This document shows, piece by piece, positions 38,232 through 47,627 of a DNA stretch of 56,786 nt. The notes under the pieces were generated by a model that did not search any database, was not told the DNA's origin, and saw nothing but the letters and a program-made list of their open reading frames with translations. The first letter of the stretch is position 1. Each line of letters opens with the position of its first letter. Made by a program: the position numbers and the translations under genes. This DNA comes from Streptomyces odonnellii (GTDB lineage: Bacteria; Actinomycetota; Actinomycetes; Streptomycetales; Streptomycetaceae), in NCBI RefSeq assembly GCF_000981895.1, contig NZ_LATD01000220.1, positions 1 through 56,786 on the forward strand. The letters run 5' to 3'.

Positions 38232-39011
38232 GTGGACCAGCGACACCAAGACGGGACCGGGCACTCACGCCGGCCCGACTTCGCCCTCATCGCCTCCGTC
38301 GGCGGCTTCTTCGCACTGCGGACCGGCGCGCCCGGTCCCGCGCATGTCCCGCTCGCCTCGGTGTACGAGGGCGACCACCGCCCGCTGACCGCCCGGGTCG
38401 ACACCGTCGCGGCCCGGCTGCGCGCCCCCGAGCGCCGGATCGCCGCCTCGATCGCGCAGCTCGGGCTCGCCGCCCGGCTCTGGTCGGTCGCGCTGGGCAG
38501 CGCCGTACTGACGGGTGCCGTCCCCGGCCTCGACCCGCGCGAGCTGCGCTGGGACCCGGACCTGACCTCGCCCGACGACCTGGTTCTCACGGCGGACCTC
38601 GCCACCGCCCGGACCCTGCCCGCCACCGCCGCGAGCGTGCGCGAGGTGGTGCAGTACGGCCATCTCGTCCCGCTCTCCGACGCCCTGCGGCGCGAAGGGC
38701 GGATCTCGCCCCGGCTGTTGTGGGGCAATGCCGGTTCCGCGCTCGCCGGAGCCGTCCGGGAACTGAGCCGCTGGGGCGAGCGGAACGGCCGGCCGGAGGT
38801 GGCGGAGCGCGCCGAAGCCCTGGCGGCGGAGCTTTTCGGCCATCCCGACCTCCGTACCACCGGCACCTCCTTTCCCGGCACGTCGCCGGTCGGATCCTTC
38901 AGACGCCGGAGCTGCTGTCTCTACTACCGCTGCCCCACCGGCGCCCTCTGCGGGGACTGTGTCTTCGACCGGCCACCGCCGCGGTCTTCCGTCCGGGCCG
39001 GATCCGGGTGA
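38232..39011 (+). CDS. FhuF-like (2Fe-2S) ferric reductase family protein
   Basis: 259 residues, cytoplasmic or membrane-peripheral. The C-terminus has the FhuF iron-sulfur arrangement Cys-Cys-x10-Cys-x2-Cys (SCCLYYRCPTGALCGDC), with one extra Cys inside. The helical N-terminal part (LIASVGGFFALRTGAP; LGLAARLWSVALGSAVL) matches the actinobacterial version. FhuF reduces ferric siderophores to release iron. No siderophore gene adjoins. GTG at 38232 preceded by a G-rich stretch was chosen; the upstream frame is non-family. Followed by the glgA/M gene 50 bases later. Confidence 0.8.
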   Translation: MDQRHQDGTGHSRRPDFALIASVGGFFALRTGAPGPAHVPLASVYEGDHRPLTARVDTVAARLRAPERRIAASIAQLGLAARLWSVALGSAVLTGAVPGLDPRELRWDPDLTSPDDLVLTADLATARTLPATAASVREVVQYGHLVPLSDALRREGRISPRLLWGNAGSALAGAVRELSRWGERNGRPEVAERAEALAAELFGHPDLRTTGTSFPGTSPVGSFRRRSCCLYYRCPTGALCGDCVFDRPPPRSSVRAGSG

Positions 39012-39061
39012 CGATGACAGGGCTGCGATCGCCGGGCGGGGACGCGAGAACGGGGGATGGC

Positions 39062-40237
39062 GTGAAAGTCGGCCTGCTCACGCGCGAATATCCGCCTGAC
39101 GTCTACGGCGGAGCGGGCGTCCATGTGGAATTCCTCGCCCGGGAGCTGCGCGCCCTGACCGATCTCGAAGTGCACTGCTGGGCCGGGAGCGAGGACTCCG
39201 CATCGGAGCGGGACGAGGGAGTGGTCCGCCACCGCGCCGCCGCCGGGCTCGACGGGGTCAATGACGCCCTGCGCACCTTCTCGGTGGACCTGTCCATGGC
39301 GGCCGCGCTCGACGGATGCGAGCTGGTCCACTCGCACACCTGGTACGCGAATCTCGCCGGCCATGTCGCCAAACTGCTCCATGGCGTCCCCCATGTGGTG
39401 ACGGCCCACTCGCTGGAGCCGCTGCGCCCCTGGAAGGCCGAGCAGCTCGGCGGCGGTTACGCCCTCTCCGGTTGGGCGGAGCGTACGGCCACCGAGGCCG
39501 CGGACGCCGTCGTCGCCGTCTCCCGGGGCATGCGCGACGACATCCTCACCTGCTACCCCGCGCTCGACCCGGCCAGGGTGCGGGTCATCCACAACGGCAT
39601 CGACACCCGTCTCTACCGCCCCGACCACGGCACCGCCGTACTGAAGCGGATCGGACTCGACCCCGAGCGGCCCTTCGTCCTCTTCGTCGGCCGGATCACC
39701 CGCCAGAAGGGCGTGCCGCATCTGCTGCGCGCCGCCCGCGCGCTCGACCCCGACGCGCAGCTCGTGCTCTGCGCGGGCGCGCCGGACACCCCGGAGATCG
39801 GCCGGGAGTTCCGTGAGCTGGTCGAGGAGTTGGGAAGGACCAGGGACGGTGTTCACTGGATCCCCGAGATGCTGCCGCGCCCCGAGGTGATCCAGCTCCT
39901 CACCCATGCCACGGTGTTCGCCTGCCCCTCGGTGTACGAGCCGCTCGGCATCGTCAATCTGGAGGCCATGGCCTGCGGCACGGCCGTGGTCGCCTCGGCG
40001 GTCGGCGGTATCCCCGAGGTGGTGGACGACGGCGGTACGGGGCTGCTCGTACCGTACGACGAACGCCATCCGGAGGCCTTCGAGTCCGGCCTCACCGAGG
40101 CCCTCAACCGGGTGCTCGACGAGCCGGAGTCGGCGGCCCGGATGGGGGCGGCGGGCCGGGAACGCGCGGTGCGTGACTTCGGCTGGGACCAGGTCGCCCG
40201 GCGTACGTTCGAGCTGTACGAGGAGCTTCTCAAGTAG
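39062..40237 (+). CDS. GT4 glycogen synthase-type enzyme (GlgA/GlgM)
   Basis: 391 residues, a GT-B glycosyltransferase of family 4. N-terminal donor loop: [20 protein letters not shown]; then [29 protein letters not shown] and the nucleotide-sugar site [19 protein letters not shown] with the E-x7-E pair. In mycobacteria the homologue (Rv1212c, about 387 residues) is GlgM, making maltose 1-phosphate from ADP-glucose and glucose 1-phosphate, so this is likely here too. GTG at 39062 after GGGGGA. glgC, which makes ADP-glucose, follows 46 bases later in the same direction. Confidence 0.9.
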   Translation: MKVGLLTREYPPDVYGGAGVHVEFLARELRALTDLEVHCWAGSEDSASERDEGVVRHRAAAGLDGVNDALRTFSVDLSMAAALDGCELVHSHTWYANLAGHVAKLLHGVPHVVTAHSLEPLRPWKAEQLGGGYALSGWAERTATEAADAVVAVSRGMRDDILTCYPALDPARVRVIHNGIDTRLYRPDHGTAVLKRIGLDPERPFVLFVGRITRQKGVPHLLRAARALDPDAQLVLCAGAPDTPEIGREFRELVEELGRTRDGVHWIPEMLPRPEVIQLLTHATVFACPSVYEPLGIVNLEAMACGTAVVASAVGGIPEVVDDGGTGLLVPYDERHPEAFESGLTEALNRVLDEPESAARMGAAGRERAVRDFGWDQVARRTFELYEELLK

Positions 40238-40283
40238 TCCGGACAGTGCCCGGGCGAACAGAACCCGAACAGAGGGAGCGGCG

Positions 40284-41501
40284 ATGCGTGGCGGACCTTC
40301 GGTACTCGGGATCGTCCTGGCGGGCGGGGAGGGCAAACGCCTGATGCCGCTCACCGCGGACCGGGCCAAGCCGGCGGTGACCTTCGGCGGTACGTACCGC
40401 CTTGTGGACTTCGTGCTGTCGAATCTGGTGAACGGCGACATCCTGCGGATCTGTGTGCTGACGCAGTACAAGTCGCACTCGCTGGACCGGCATGTGAGCA
40501 CCACATGGCGGATGTCCAGTCTGCTCGGGAACTATGTGACCCCCGTCCCCGCGCAGCAGCGGCTCGGCCCGCGCTGGTATCTGGGCAGCGCGGACGCGAT
40601 CCTCCAGTCACTCAATCTCGTCCATGACGAACAGCCGGACTACATCGCGGTGTTCGGGGCCGACCATGTGTACCGGATGGATCCGCGCCAGATGCTCGAA
40701 CAGCACATCGAGAACGGCGCGGGCGTCACGGTCGCGGGGATCAGGGTGCCGCGCGCCGAGGCCTCGTCCTTCGGCGTCATCACGCCCGCCACGGACGGCA
40801 CCCGGGTCGAGCGGTTCCTGGAGAAGCCGGCCGATCCGCCCGGACTGCCCGGCGACCCCGAGCGGGTCTTCGCCTCGATGGGCAACTATCTCTTCACCAC
40901 CAAGGTCCTCGTCGACGCGCTGCACCGGGACGCCGAGGACGAGAACTCGGTGCACGACATGGGCGGTTCGATCCTGCCGATGCTCACCGAGCGGGGCATG
41001 GCCCAGGTCTACGACTTCCAGGACAACCATGTGCCGGGGGAGACACCCCGCGAGCACGGCTACTGGCGCGATGTGGGCACCCTCGACTCGTACTACGACG
41101 CGCATCTGGACCTGATCTCGGACCAGCCGGTCTTCCGTCTCGACAACCGGCGCTGGCCCATCTACACCCACCCCGGCCAGCTTCCGCCCGCGCGGTTCGT
41201 GGCGGGCGGTATCGCGAGCGAGTCGGTGGTCGGGCCCGGCTGTGTCATCCGCGGCCAGGTCACCCGGTCCGTGCTCTCGCCGGGGGTGGTGGTGGCGGAG
41301 GGCGCGGTGGTGCAGGGCTCGGTGCTGCACGACAACGTACGGATCGGGCGGGGCGCGGTGGTGCGCGGCTCGATCCTCGACAAGAACGTGGATGTCCCGC
41401 CCGGCGCGACGATCGGTGTCAACCCGGTCCGCGACCGGGAGCTGTACACCGTCTCGCCGAACGGGATCATCGCGCTGGGCAAGGGGCAGCGGGTGCTCTG
41501 A
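40284..41501 (+). CDS. glgC: glucose-1-phosphate adenylyltransferase
   Basis: ADP-glucose synthesis from ATP and glucose 1-phosphate, committed step to glycogen or alpha-glucan. 405 residues. N-terminal nucleotidyltransferase: [20 protein letters not shown], then [33 protein letters not shown], and [10 protein letters not shown]. The C-terminal half is a left-handed beta helix (hexapeptide repeats, [17 protein letters not shown]). GAGGGAG precedes the ATG. Paired with glgA/M upstream; pgm at 3.3-4.9 kb supplies the substrate. A hairpin starts at the last base of the stop codon. Confidence 0.96.
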   Translation: MRGGPSVLGIVLAGGEGKRLMPLTADRAKPAVTFGGTYRLVDFVLSNLVNGDILRICVLTQYKSHSLDRHVSTTWRMSSLLGNYVTPVPAQQRLGPRWYLGSADAILQSLNLVHDEQPDYIAVFGADHVYRMDPRQMLEQHIENGAGVTVAGIRVPRAEASSFGVITPATDGTRVERFLEKPADPPGLPGDPERVFASMGNYLFTTKVLVDALHRDAEDENSVHDMGGSILPMLTERGMAQVYDFQDNHVPGETPREHGYWRDVGTLDSYYDAHLDLISDQPVFRLDNRRWPIYTHPGQLPPARFVAGGIASESVVGPGCVIRGQVTRSVLSPGVVVAEGAVVQGSVLHDNVRIGRGAVVRGSILDKNVDVPPGATIGVNPVRDRELYTVSPNGIIALGKGQRVL

Positions 41502-41527
41502 CGGGCCGGGTGCGGGTCCCGGCCCGT
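41501..41527. terminator. 10-bp hairpin between glgC and the converging sugar permease
   Basis: ACGGGCCGGG and CCCGGCCCGT pair perfectly around a 7-base loop. It overlaps the end of the glgC stop and lies 20 bases beyond the converging permease stop, so it can act in both directions. Confidence 0.75.
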
Positions 41528-41546
41528 GCGGTGACCGGTCGTACGG

Positions 41547-42581
41547 TCAGAGCATCCGGCGCCGCCGGCCCAGCCAGGTCTGGGCGATCACCACGACCGC
41601 CAGGAATGCGCCGCTGACGACCTGTTGGTACGCCGAGTCCAGCGAGCCGATCTGGTTGATGACGTTCTGGATGACCTTCAGCAGCAGCACCCCCACCAGC
41701 GACCCGCTGATGAAACCGAAACCGCCGGTCAGCAGGGTGCCGCCGATGACCACCGCGGAGATCGCCTCCAGCTCCATACCGGCGCCCAGAATGGTCACCC
41801 CGGAGACCAGCCAGGCCGCGTTCAGCGCGCCCGCCAGCCCGGCGCAGAGCCCGGACAGGGTGTAGACGGCGATCTTCGTACGGGCCACCGGGGCACCCAT
41901 CAGGGCCGCCGCGTCCTCGTTGCCGCCGACCGCGTACACGTACTGCCCGAACCGGCTCCGGCGCAGCGCGACCGCTCCCAGCACGAAGAGTGCCACCGTG
42001 ATCCACACCGGAACGCCGATCCCCAGGAGGGTGTCCTGCCCGAGGCGGGCGAAGAAGGAGGTCTCGTCCACCAGATAGGTGGTCGAACCCTCGTCGGTGA
42101 CCGACAGCAGCACACCGCGCGCCAGCAGCATCGCGGCCAGCGTCACGATGAACGGGGCCAGCCGTGCCCGGGCGATCAGCAGACCGTTGACCAGGCCGAT
42201 CAGTCCGCACACCGCGAGCGGCAGCAGCAGGGCGACGGCCGTGCCGTACTGGGAACCCCAGGCGGCGAGCACCCCGCCGAGGGCGAACAGCGAGCCCACC
42301 GAGAGATCGATACCGCCGGTGATGATCACAAAGGTCATGCCGAGGGCGACCACGGCGAGGAACGCCGAGGAGACCGCCATGTTCTCCAGATTGTCGCCCG
42401 TCGCGAAGGTGTCGAAGCCGATCGAGGCGGCGGCGGCCACCAGGATCAGGGTGACAAGGGCGCCGTGCCGCTGTGCCAGCGCGCTCAGCCGCTCGGCCCG
42501 GCCCGCACCGGGCGGCTCCTCGGCCGTCGGCACCGAACCGGCCCTGGTCCCGACGGAGTCGCCTGTCTCCACCGTGGTCAC
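41547..42581 (-). CDS. YjfF-like galactofuranose-type ABC permease
   Basis: 344 residues, RbsC/AraH family, about ten helices. It matches E. coli YjfF closely in remembered landmarks: FLAVVALGMTFVIITGGIDL, then SVGSLFALGG, FIVTLAAMLLARGVL, the YAVGGNEDAAALMG loop and SAVVIGGTLLTGGFG. The N-terminal 50 residues are a Gly/Pro/Glu-rich cytoplasmic extension. GTGA overlap with the preceding permease. Last gene of the four-gene importer; hairpin 20 bases after. Two different permeases in one operon is the ytfT-yjfF arrangement, unlike rbs with a single one. Confidence 0.9.
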   Translation of the reverse strand: MTTVETGDSVGTRAGSVPTAEEPPGAGRAERLSALAQRHGALVTLILVAAAASIGFDTFATGDNLENMAVSSAFLAVVALGMTFVIITGGIDLSVGSLFALGGVLAAWGSQYGTAVALLLPLAVCGLIGLVNGLLIARARLAPFIVTLAAMLLARGVLLSVTDEGSTTYLVDETSFFARLGQDTLLGIGVPVWITVALFVLGAVALRRSRFGQYVYAVGGNEDAAALMGAPVARTKIAVYTLSGLCAGLAGALNAAWLVSGVTILGAGMELEAISAVVIGGTLLTGGFGFISGSLVGVLLLKVIQNVINQIGSLDSAYQQVVSGAFLAVVVIAQTWLGRRRRML

Positions 42582-43546
42582 CGCTTCCCCCGTTCCCGGG
42601 CCGCGTACACCGCGAGCACGATCACCACGGCTTGGGCGATCTGTGTCCAGGACGGCGGCAGATCGTGTTTGATGAGCGTGGCCGTGAGCAACTGGATCAG
42701 CACGGCGCCCGCCACCGTGCCGCCGATCCTGATCCGCCCGCCGCTCAGCGGGGTGCCGCCGACCACCACGGCGGTGATCGCGGACAGCTCCATCAGCGTC
42801 CCCAGCGAGGTCGGATCGCTCGCCTGGAGCCGGGCGGTGGCCAGTACTCCCGCGACCGCGGCGAGCACGCCCGAGCAGATGTAGACCGTGATCAGCACCC
42901 GGCGGACCGGGAGTCCGGCGAGCTTCGCGGCCGGCCTGCTGTCGCCGATCGCCAGAAGCTGCCGGCCGAAGGTGGTGCGACGTACGGTGAACGCGACGGC
43001 CAGCGCCAGCGCGGCGGCGATCAGCGCCGGGTACGGGACGCCGAGCAGATCGCCCGAGCCCAGCGAGGCCACCCCCGGGTCCCGGACGTCCTTGAGCTGG
43101 GGGAGCAGTACGAGCGCGAGCCCGCGGCCCGCGACCATCAGCGCCAGGGTCGCCACAATGGGCTGCACCCCGATGAACGAGATCAGCGAGCCGTTGGCCA
43201 GACCGACCGCCGCCCCGCCGATCAGGGCCACGATCACCGCGACCCAGGGGCCGTAGCCGAGATAGAGCGAGAGCAGCGAGGTCGACAGCGCCATCACCGA
43301 GCCGACCGACAGATCGACCCCCTCACTGCCGATGGCGAGCGCCATGCCGAGTGCCACGATCAGGACGGGAGCGACCTGGACGGCCTGGGTACGGAAGTTC
43401 TCGGCGGAGAGGAAATGCGGGGTGAACAGGACGTTGGCCAGCAGCAGGACGGCCACACCGGCATAGACGCCGTACTCCTGAAGGTACGTCAGAAGCCTGG
43501 TGCGGTCCAGGGGTGCGCGCCGGGGCGCGGCCAGTTCAGTCGTCAC
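42578..43546 (-). CDS. YtfT-like galactofuranose-type ABC permease
   Basis: 322 residues, RbsC family. Shared with E. coli YtfT: the stretch IVATLALMVAGRGLALVLLP, the loop AIGDSRPAAKLAG, the segment AITAVVVGGTPLSGGRIRIG, and the C-terminal HDLPPSWTQIAQAVVIV. It should pair with the next permease in the channel. GTG start overlapping the ATPase stop by 4 bases (GTGA). Second permease downstream overlaps likewise. Confidence 0.9.
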   Translation of the reverse strand: MTTELAAPRRAPLDRTRLLTYLQEYGVYAGVAVLLLANVLFTPHFLSAENFRTQAVQVAPVLIVALGMALAIGSEGVDLSVGSVMALSTSLLSLYLGYGPWVAVIVALIGGAAVGLANGSLISFIGVQPIVATLALMVAGRGLALVLLPQLKDVRDPGVASLGSGDLLGVPYPALIAAALALAVAFTVRRTTFGRQLLAIGDSRPAAKLAGLPVRRVLITVYICSGVLAAVAGVLATARLQASDPTSLGTLMELSAITAVVVGGTPLSGGRIRIGGTVAGAVLIQLLTATLIKHDLPPSWTQIAQAVVIVLAVYAARERGKR

Positions 43547-45129
43547 GGCCTGTCCCTCCGGTCGGCGTCGGGGCTCCGGGCTGCTCCGGCCCGTTCGGCC
43601 ACTTCGAGCGGCTCCGGCGCTCCGGTCGGCTCCGGGGCCCGGGTGCCTTCCGAGGCGATCGCGCGCAGCAGCCGCTCCTCCGTCACCTCGGTCCCGGTCA
43701 GCTCCGCCACCACCGCGCCGTCCTTGAGGACCACGACCCGGTCCGAGCCCTCGATCAGCTCTTCCATGTCGGAGGAGATCAGCACCACCCCGAGCCCCTC
43801 GTCCGCGAGTTCGTCGATCAGCCGTCGCACCTCGGCCTTCGCGCCGACATCGATGCCCCGGGTGGGTTCGTCCAGCAGCATCACCTTGGGCCGCATGGCG
43901 AGCCAGCGGGCGAGCAGCACCTTCTGCTGATTGCCCCCGGACAGCTCGCCCACCTTCTGGTGCGGTCCGGCGGTCTTGATCCGCAGCCGCTTCACAAAGG
44001 TGTCCACGACCCGGTCGACCCTGGCGTCGTCGACCAGTCCGAAGCGGGCGAGTCCGGGCAGCGCGGCCAGCGCGATGTTCTCCCGCACGGAGAGCCCGGG
44101 CACGATGCCCTCGGCCTTGCGGTCCTCGGGCAGCAGACTGATCCCCGCCCGGATCGCGGCGGGCGTGGAGCCGGTCCGTACGGGAAGTCCCGCCACCAGC
44201 ACCTGACCGCTGTCGGGCGGCAGCGCCCCGGCGATGGCCCGGGCGGTCTCGCTGCGGCCGGAGCCCAGCAGCCCGCCGAGCCCCACCACCTCACCGGGCC
44301 GCACCGACACCGACACTCCGTGCAGGGAGTGACGTACCGTCAGATCCCTTGCTTCGAGCACCGGTTCGCCTCCGCTCGCGCGTGCCCCGGTGGTCGCGGC
44401 GCGCGCCTCGCCCAGCTCGCGGCCCAGCATCAGCGACACCAGGCTCAGCCGGTTGAGACCGGCGAGGAGCCCGGTGTGCACCCGCTTGCCGTCGCGCAGC
44501 ACGGTGACCGTGTCGCACACCTCGTACAGCTCGTCGAGCCGGTGGCTGACATAGATCACCGCGATCCCGCGCTCCCTGAGCGCCCTGATCACCCCGAACA
44601 GGGTGCGGACCTCGCGCGGTTCGAGCGACGAGGTCGGCTCGTCCATCACCACCAGCCGGGCGTCCGCCGCCATGGCCCGCGCCAGCGCCACCATCTGCTG
44701 GGCGCCGACTCCGAGCGAGCGCAGCGGCCTGCGTACATCGACCCGCAGGCCGAGCGCGCGCAGCGCCTCGTCCGCCTCCCGGTGCATCCGTCCGAAGTCG
44801 ATCAGCCCGAGCCGGCCCCGCGGCTCGCGCCCGAGGAAGAGATTGCGGGCCACGCTCATCAGCGGGACGAGATTGACCTCCTGGTAGATCGTGGAGATCC
44901 CGGCGTGCTGGGCCTCCAGCGGGGTGGCGAACCGTACCGGCCGGCCCTGGAGGACGATCTCGCCCGCGTCCGGCCGGTACACCCCGGTGAGCAGCTTGAT
45001 CAGGGTGGACTTGCCGGCGCCGTTCTCCCCGATCAGCGCGTGGACCTCGCCGGGCCCGACGGAGAGGTCCACCCCGTCCAGGGCCCGGGCGCCGGGGAAG
45101 GTCTTGGTCAGTCCCGTCACCGACAGCAC
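43543..45129 (-). CDS. YtfR-like sugar ABC transporter, fused double ATPase
   Basis: 528 residues with two ABC modules. Module 1: Walker A GENGAGKSTLIKLLTG near residue 37, signature LGVGAQQMVALARA, Walker B LVVMDEPTS. Module 2: degenerate Walker A GLLGSGRSETARAIAG, signature LSGGNQQKVLLARWL, Walker B VMLLDEPTRGIDVG. This is the RbsA/YtfR class, in which the second Walker A is degenerate. A Ser/Ala-rich extension ends the protein (SEGTRAPEPTGAPEPLEVAE). GTG start one base after the binding-protein stop. Unlike the two other sugar importers in this window, this one carries its own ATPase. Confidence 0.95.
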   Translation of the reverse strand: MLSVTGLTKTFPGARALDGVDLSVGPGEVHALIGENGAGKSTLIKLLTGVYRPDAGEIVLQGRPVRFATPLEAQHAGISTIYQEVNLVPLMSVARNLFLGREPRGRLGLIDFGRMHREADEALRALGLRVDVRRPLRSLGVGAQQMVALARAMAADARLVVMDEPTSSLEPREVRTLFGVIRALRERGIAVIYVSHRLDELYEVCDTVTVLRDGKRVHTGLLAGLNRLSLVSLMLGRELGEARAATTGARASGGEPVLEARDLTVRHSLHGVSVSVRPGEVVGLGGLLGSGRSETARAIAGALPPDSGQVLVAGLPVRTGSTPAAIRAGISLLPEDRKAEGIVPGLSVRENIALAALPGLARFGLVDDARVDRVVDTFVKRLRIKTAGPHQKVGELSGGNQQKVLLARWLAMRPKVMLLDEPTRGIDVGAKAEVRRLIDELADEGLGVVLISSDMEELIEGSDRVVVLKDGAVVAELTGTEVTEERLLRAIASEGTRAPEPTGAPEPLEVAERAGAARSPDADRRDRP

Positions 45130-45130
45130 G

Positions 45131-46225
45131 TCAGTAGGCCTTGCTCAGACCGGACTCGGCGTTCTCCTCGGTGTACGCGCTGTCCTGGATGACGATGTCC
45201 TGGGCGACCTCCTCGCCCTTGGTGAAGGCGTCGAGGGTCTGGAAGGCGAGCGGTCCGAAGCGCGGGTTGGACTCGATGACCCCGGAGATCCAGCCGTCGA
45301 CGATGCCCCGCACCGCGTTGCGCGTCCCGTCCACCGTAACGATCTTGACGTCCCCGGGCTTCTTGCCCGCGCCCTTCAGGGCGTTGACCGCGCCGAGGCC
45401 CATCTCGTCGTTCTCGGCGTAGATCCCGGTGATGTCCGGGTTGGACTGGATGAGCTGTTCGGTGACCTGCTGGCCCTTCTCACGGGCGAACTCGCCGGTC
45501 TGCTCGAACACCACCTCAAGGCCCGGGGCCTCGGCCGCGATCCGGTCCTTGAACCCCTTGGTGCGCTCGGTGGTGACATTGTTCCCGGCGGCGCCCAGCA
45601 GAATGGCGACCTCGCCCTTGCCGCCGGTCGCCTCGATCATCCGGTCCGCGGCCCGCTTGCCCTGCTCGATGAAGTCCGAGCCGATGAAGCTCACATAGTC
45701 CTTGCATGGCGTCGCGTTGATCTTCCGGTCGACGGTCACGATCGGGATCTGCTTTGCCGCGGCGGCGCGCAGCACCGGGCCCCAGCCGTCCGAGTTGAGC
45801 GGGGCGATCACCAGCAGATCGGCGCCCTTGGCGATCAAGTCCTGCACATCGCTGATCTGCTTGGAGAACTGGCTCTGCGCGTTGGCGGTGAGCAGCTTGA
45901 CGCCCCGCCTCTCCGCCTCGGCCTTGATGGAGGCGGTTTCGGCGATCCGGAAGGGGTTGGCCTCCTTCTCGGACTGGGAGAAGCCGACGGTCGCGTCGGC
46001 GAGATCGGTCTTCGCGCCGCCGAACCGGTCGATGGCGCAGGTCTCGGTGTTACCGGCGCTCGGAGTGGCGACCACCTGGCCCGCGCCGCTGTCGTCGGCG
46101 GCGGCGGAGGTGTCACCGGCCGCGTCGTCCTCGGACTTCGCGCAACCGGTGAGCGCGAGAGCGGCGGTGAGAGCGGCGGCGAGCACGGTCGTGGTCGTGT
46201 GGCGGCGGACGGCGGAAGACTTCAT
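45131..46225 (-). CDS. YtfQ-like sugar-binding lipoprotein
   Basis: 364-residue ribose-class binding lipoprotein; lipobox ALTGC with Cys28. Mature sequence follows E. coli YtfQ, the galactofuranose-binding protein: VGFSQSEKEANPFRIAET (YtfQ VGFSQ...WRAAET), AEAERRGVKLL, LIAKGADLLVIAPLNSDGW, PVLRAAAAKQIPIVTVDRKI, GIYAENDEMGLGAVNALKGA. The Arg and Glu-Thr of the first motif, part of the sugar site in YtfQ, are kept. ATG at 46225. Its promoter region contains a copy of the LacI operator, and lacI itself lies immediately upstream on the same strand. Confidence 0.9.
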   Translation of the reverse strand: MKSSAVRRHTTTTVLAAALTAALALTGCAKSEDDAAGDTSAAADDSGAGQVVATPSAGNTETCAIDRFGGAKTDLADATVGFSQSEKEANPFRIAETASIKAEAERRGVKLLTANAQSQFSKQISDVQDLIAKGADLLVIAPLNSDGWGPVLRAAAAKQIPIVTVDRKINATPCKDYVSFIGSDFIEQGKRAADRMIEATGGKGEVAILLGAAGNNVTTERTKGFKDRIAAEAPGLEVVFEQTGEFAREKGQQVTEQLIQSNPDITGIYAENDEMGLGAVNALKGAGKKPGDVKIVTVDGTRNAVRGIVDGWISGVIESNPRFGPLAFQTLDAFTKGEEVAQDIVIQDSAYTEENAESGLSKAY

Positions 46226-46333
46226 GGCGGAACCCCATCTCGGCGCGGCCCCGGCGCGCTGAGCGCCCACGGGAGGTCAACTCGTACGGTCGATCGGTGC
46301 GTTGAGAGTGCGTTCAGAGTGTTCGGAAGGCTT

Positions 46334-46349
46334 TTTACATCGTTGTACG
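46334..46349. promoter_or_regulatory. LacI operator, site A (transporter operon)
   Basis: TTTACATCGTTGTACG matches the palindrome TGTACAACGTTGTACA at 13 of 16 positions. It lies 109-124 bases before the YtfQ-like start, in the gap after lacI, so the transporter has its own controlled promoter. Confidence 0.7.
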
Positions 46350-46393
46350 AGACCTGTAAACCCCTCCTGCCACAACAGCCCGCCGGCCGGCGG

Positions 46394-47419
46394 TCATGGC
46401 CGGCCGAGGGTGCTCTCCCGCTCCACCAGGGCGAAATCCGCCCGGAGTTCACGTGCCGAAGCGGCTTCCGGGGCCGTCGTTCCGCCGCGCAGCCGCTCCA
46501 CCACCGACTGCACCGCGAGCCGGGCGATGGTGTGCTTGTCCGGGGAGATCGTGGTCAGGGTGACCGTGCCGTAGCGGCCCTCGGTGATGTCGTCGAAGCC
46601 CACCACCGCGACATCCTCCGGCACCCGCAGCCCGCGCTCCGACAGCACACGCATCGCCCCGATGGCGATCAGGTCGTTGTACGCGAAGACCGCGTCCGGC
46701 AGCGCCCCGGAGTCCAGCAGCCGTGCCATCGCCGCCGCGCCGTCCGCGTGGTCCCAGCCGCCCGTCGGCGCGACGAGCGAGTCCGGCGCGGGGATCCCGG
46801 CCGCCGTCAACTCCGTACGCCAGCCGCGCAGTCGAAGCTGTGAGGGTTCGTTGACGCGGTCCGTGCGGGCGCCGAGGAAGGCGATCCTGGTGCGGCCGAG
46901 ATCCAGCAGATGCCGGACCGCGGTCCTGGCCGCCGCGACATTGTCGATCGCGATGTGGTCGTACGGCAGGCTGTACTCCCGCTCGCCGAGCAGCACCAGC
47001 GGCGCGTCGTGGTCGCGGCCGAGCAGATCCTCCGGCTCCAGCTCGATCGGGCTCAGGATCAGCCCGTCGATGACCCGTGCCCGGAACCCCTGGCTGACCA
47101 GGACCTCCTGCTCGCGCCGGCCCCCGGTGTGATCGAGCAGCACGGTGTACTCGTGCTCCGCGGCCACATCGATCACCGCGCCCGCCAGCTCGGCGAAGTA
47201 CGGGTTGCCCAGCTCGGGCACGGCCAGCGCGAGAATGCCCGTACGCCCCTTGCGCAGATGACGGGCCGTCAGATTCGGCCGGTAGCCCAGCTCGTCGATC
47301 GCCCGCTGGACCCGCTCCCGCATCGCCGGTGTCACATGGCGGTAGTTGTTGACCACGTTCGACACGGTCTTGATGGAGACGCCCGCGCGCTCCGCGACAT
47401 CCTTCAGGCTGACGTTCAT
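46394..47419 (-). CDS. LacI family regulator of the galactofuranose-type locus
   Basis: 341 residues. Helix-turn-helix LKDVAERAGVSIKTVSNVVN, hinge YRPNLTARHLRKGRTG, then a sugar-sensing domain with ELGNPYFAELAGAVIDVA, FAYNDLIAIGAMRVL and VVGFDDITEGRYGTVTLTTI. ATG at 47419 with GGAGGGG 8 bases upstream; a GTG two codons earlier is too close to that site. It is between its two probable target units, the importer downstream and the divergent GH2 glycosidase. Operator copies lie before each and before itself, so it is probably an autoregulated local repressor. Confidence 0.92.
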   Translation of the reverse strand: MNVSLKDVAERAGVSIKTVSNVVNNYRHVTPAMRERVQRAIDELGYRPNLTARHLRKGRTGILALAVPELGNPYFAELAGAVIDVAAEHEYTVLLDHTGGRREQEVLVSQGFRARVIDGLILSPIELEPEDLLGRDHDAPLVLLGEREYSLPYDHIAIDNVAAARTAVRHLLDLGRTRIAFLGARTDRVNEPSQLRLRGWRTELTAAGIPAPDSLVAPTGGWDHADGAAAMARLLDSGALPDAVFAYNDLIAIGAMRVLSERGLRVPEDVAVVGFDDITEGRYGTVTLTTISPDKHTIARLAVQSVVERLRGGTTAPEAASARELRADFALVERESTLGRP

Positions 47420-47470
47420 CGGCACTTCCCCTCCGGAGCGGCCCCCCCCAGGATCCGCCCCCGCCCAGTT

Positions 47471-47510
47471 TGTACAACGTTATATATGGCGCCGATCCGC
47501 ACTCCGTCAG
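47471..47510. promoter_or_regulatory. LacI operator site B and lacI promoter
   Basis: TGTACAACGTTATATA (47471-47486) matches TGTACAACGTTGTACA at 14 of 16; its left half is perfect. On the minus strand CTGACG (47505-47510), an 18-base spacer and TATATA (47481-47486) form a lacI promoter whose -10 lies inside the operator, giving direct autorepression. Confidence 0.7.
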
Positions 47511-47558
47511 GACCCTGGACAGCGGACGAACGGCATGCTGTCATGCCAACTGCCGCTC

Positions 47559-47574
47559 CTTCCAACGTTGTACA
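47559..47574. promoter_or_regulatory. LacI operator site C (GH2 glycosidase)
   Basis: CTTCCAACGTTGTACA: the right half AACGTTGTACA is identical to the palindrome while the left half is weak (13 of 16 overall). It is 54-69 bases before the GH2 GTG start and 88 bases centre-to-centre from site B, so a loop between the two is possible. Confidence 0.65.
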
Positions 47575-47627
47575 GACTGTCGTCACGAGCCGCAACGAGC
47601 CGCCACCCTCAGCTTCAAGGAGGACTT

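Noticed and set aside
47346..47627. N-terminal extension of the GH2 frame overlapping the lacI start
   Set aside because: The GTG at 47628 has an ideal ribosome binding site and starts a signal peptide; the extension runs antisense over lacI and both operators.
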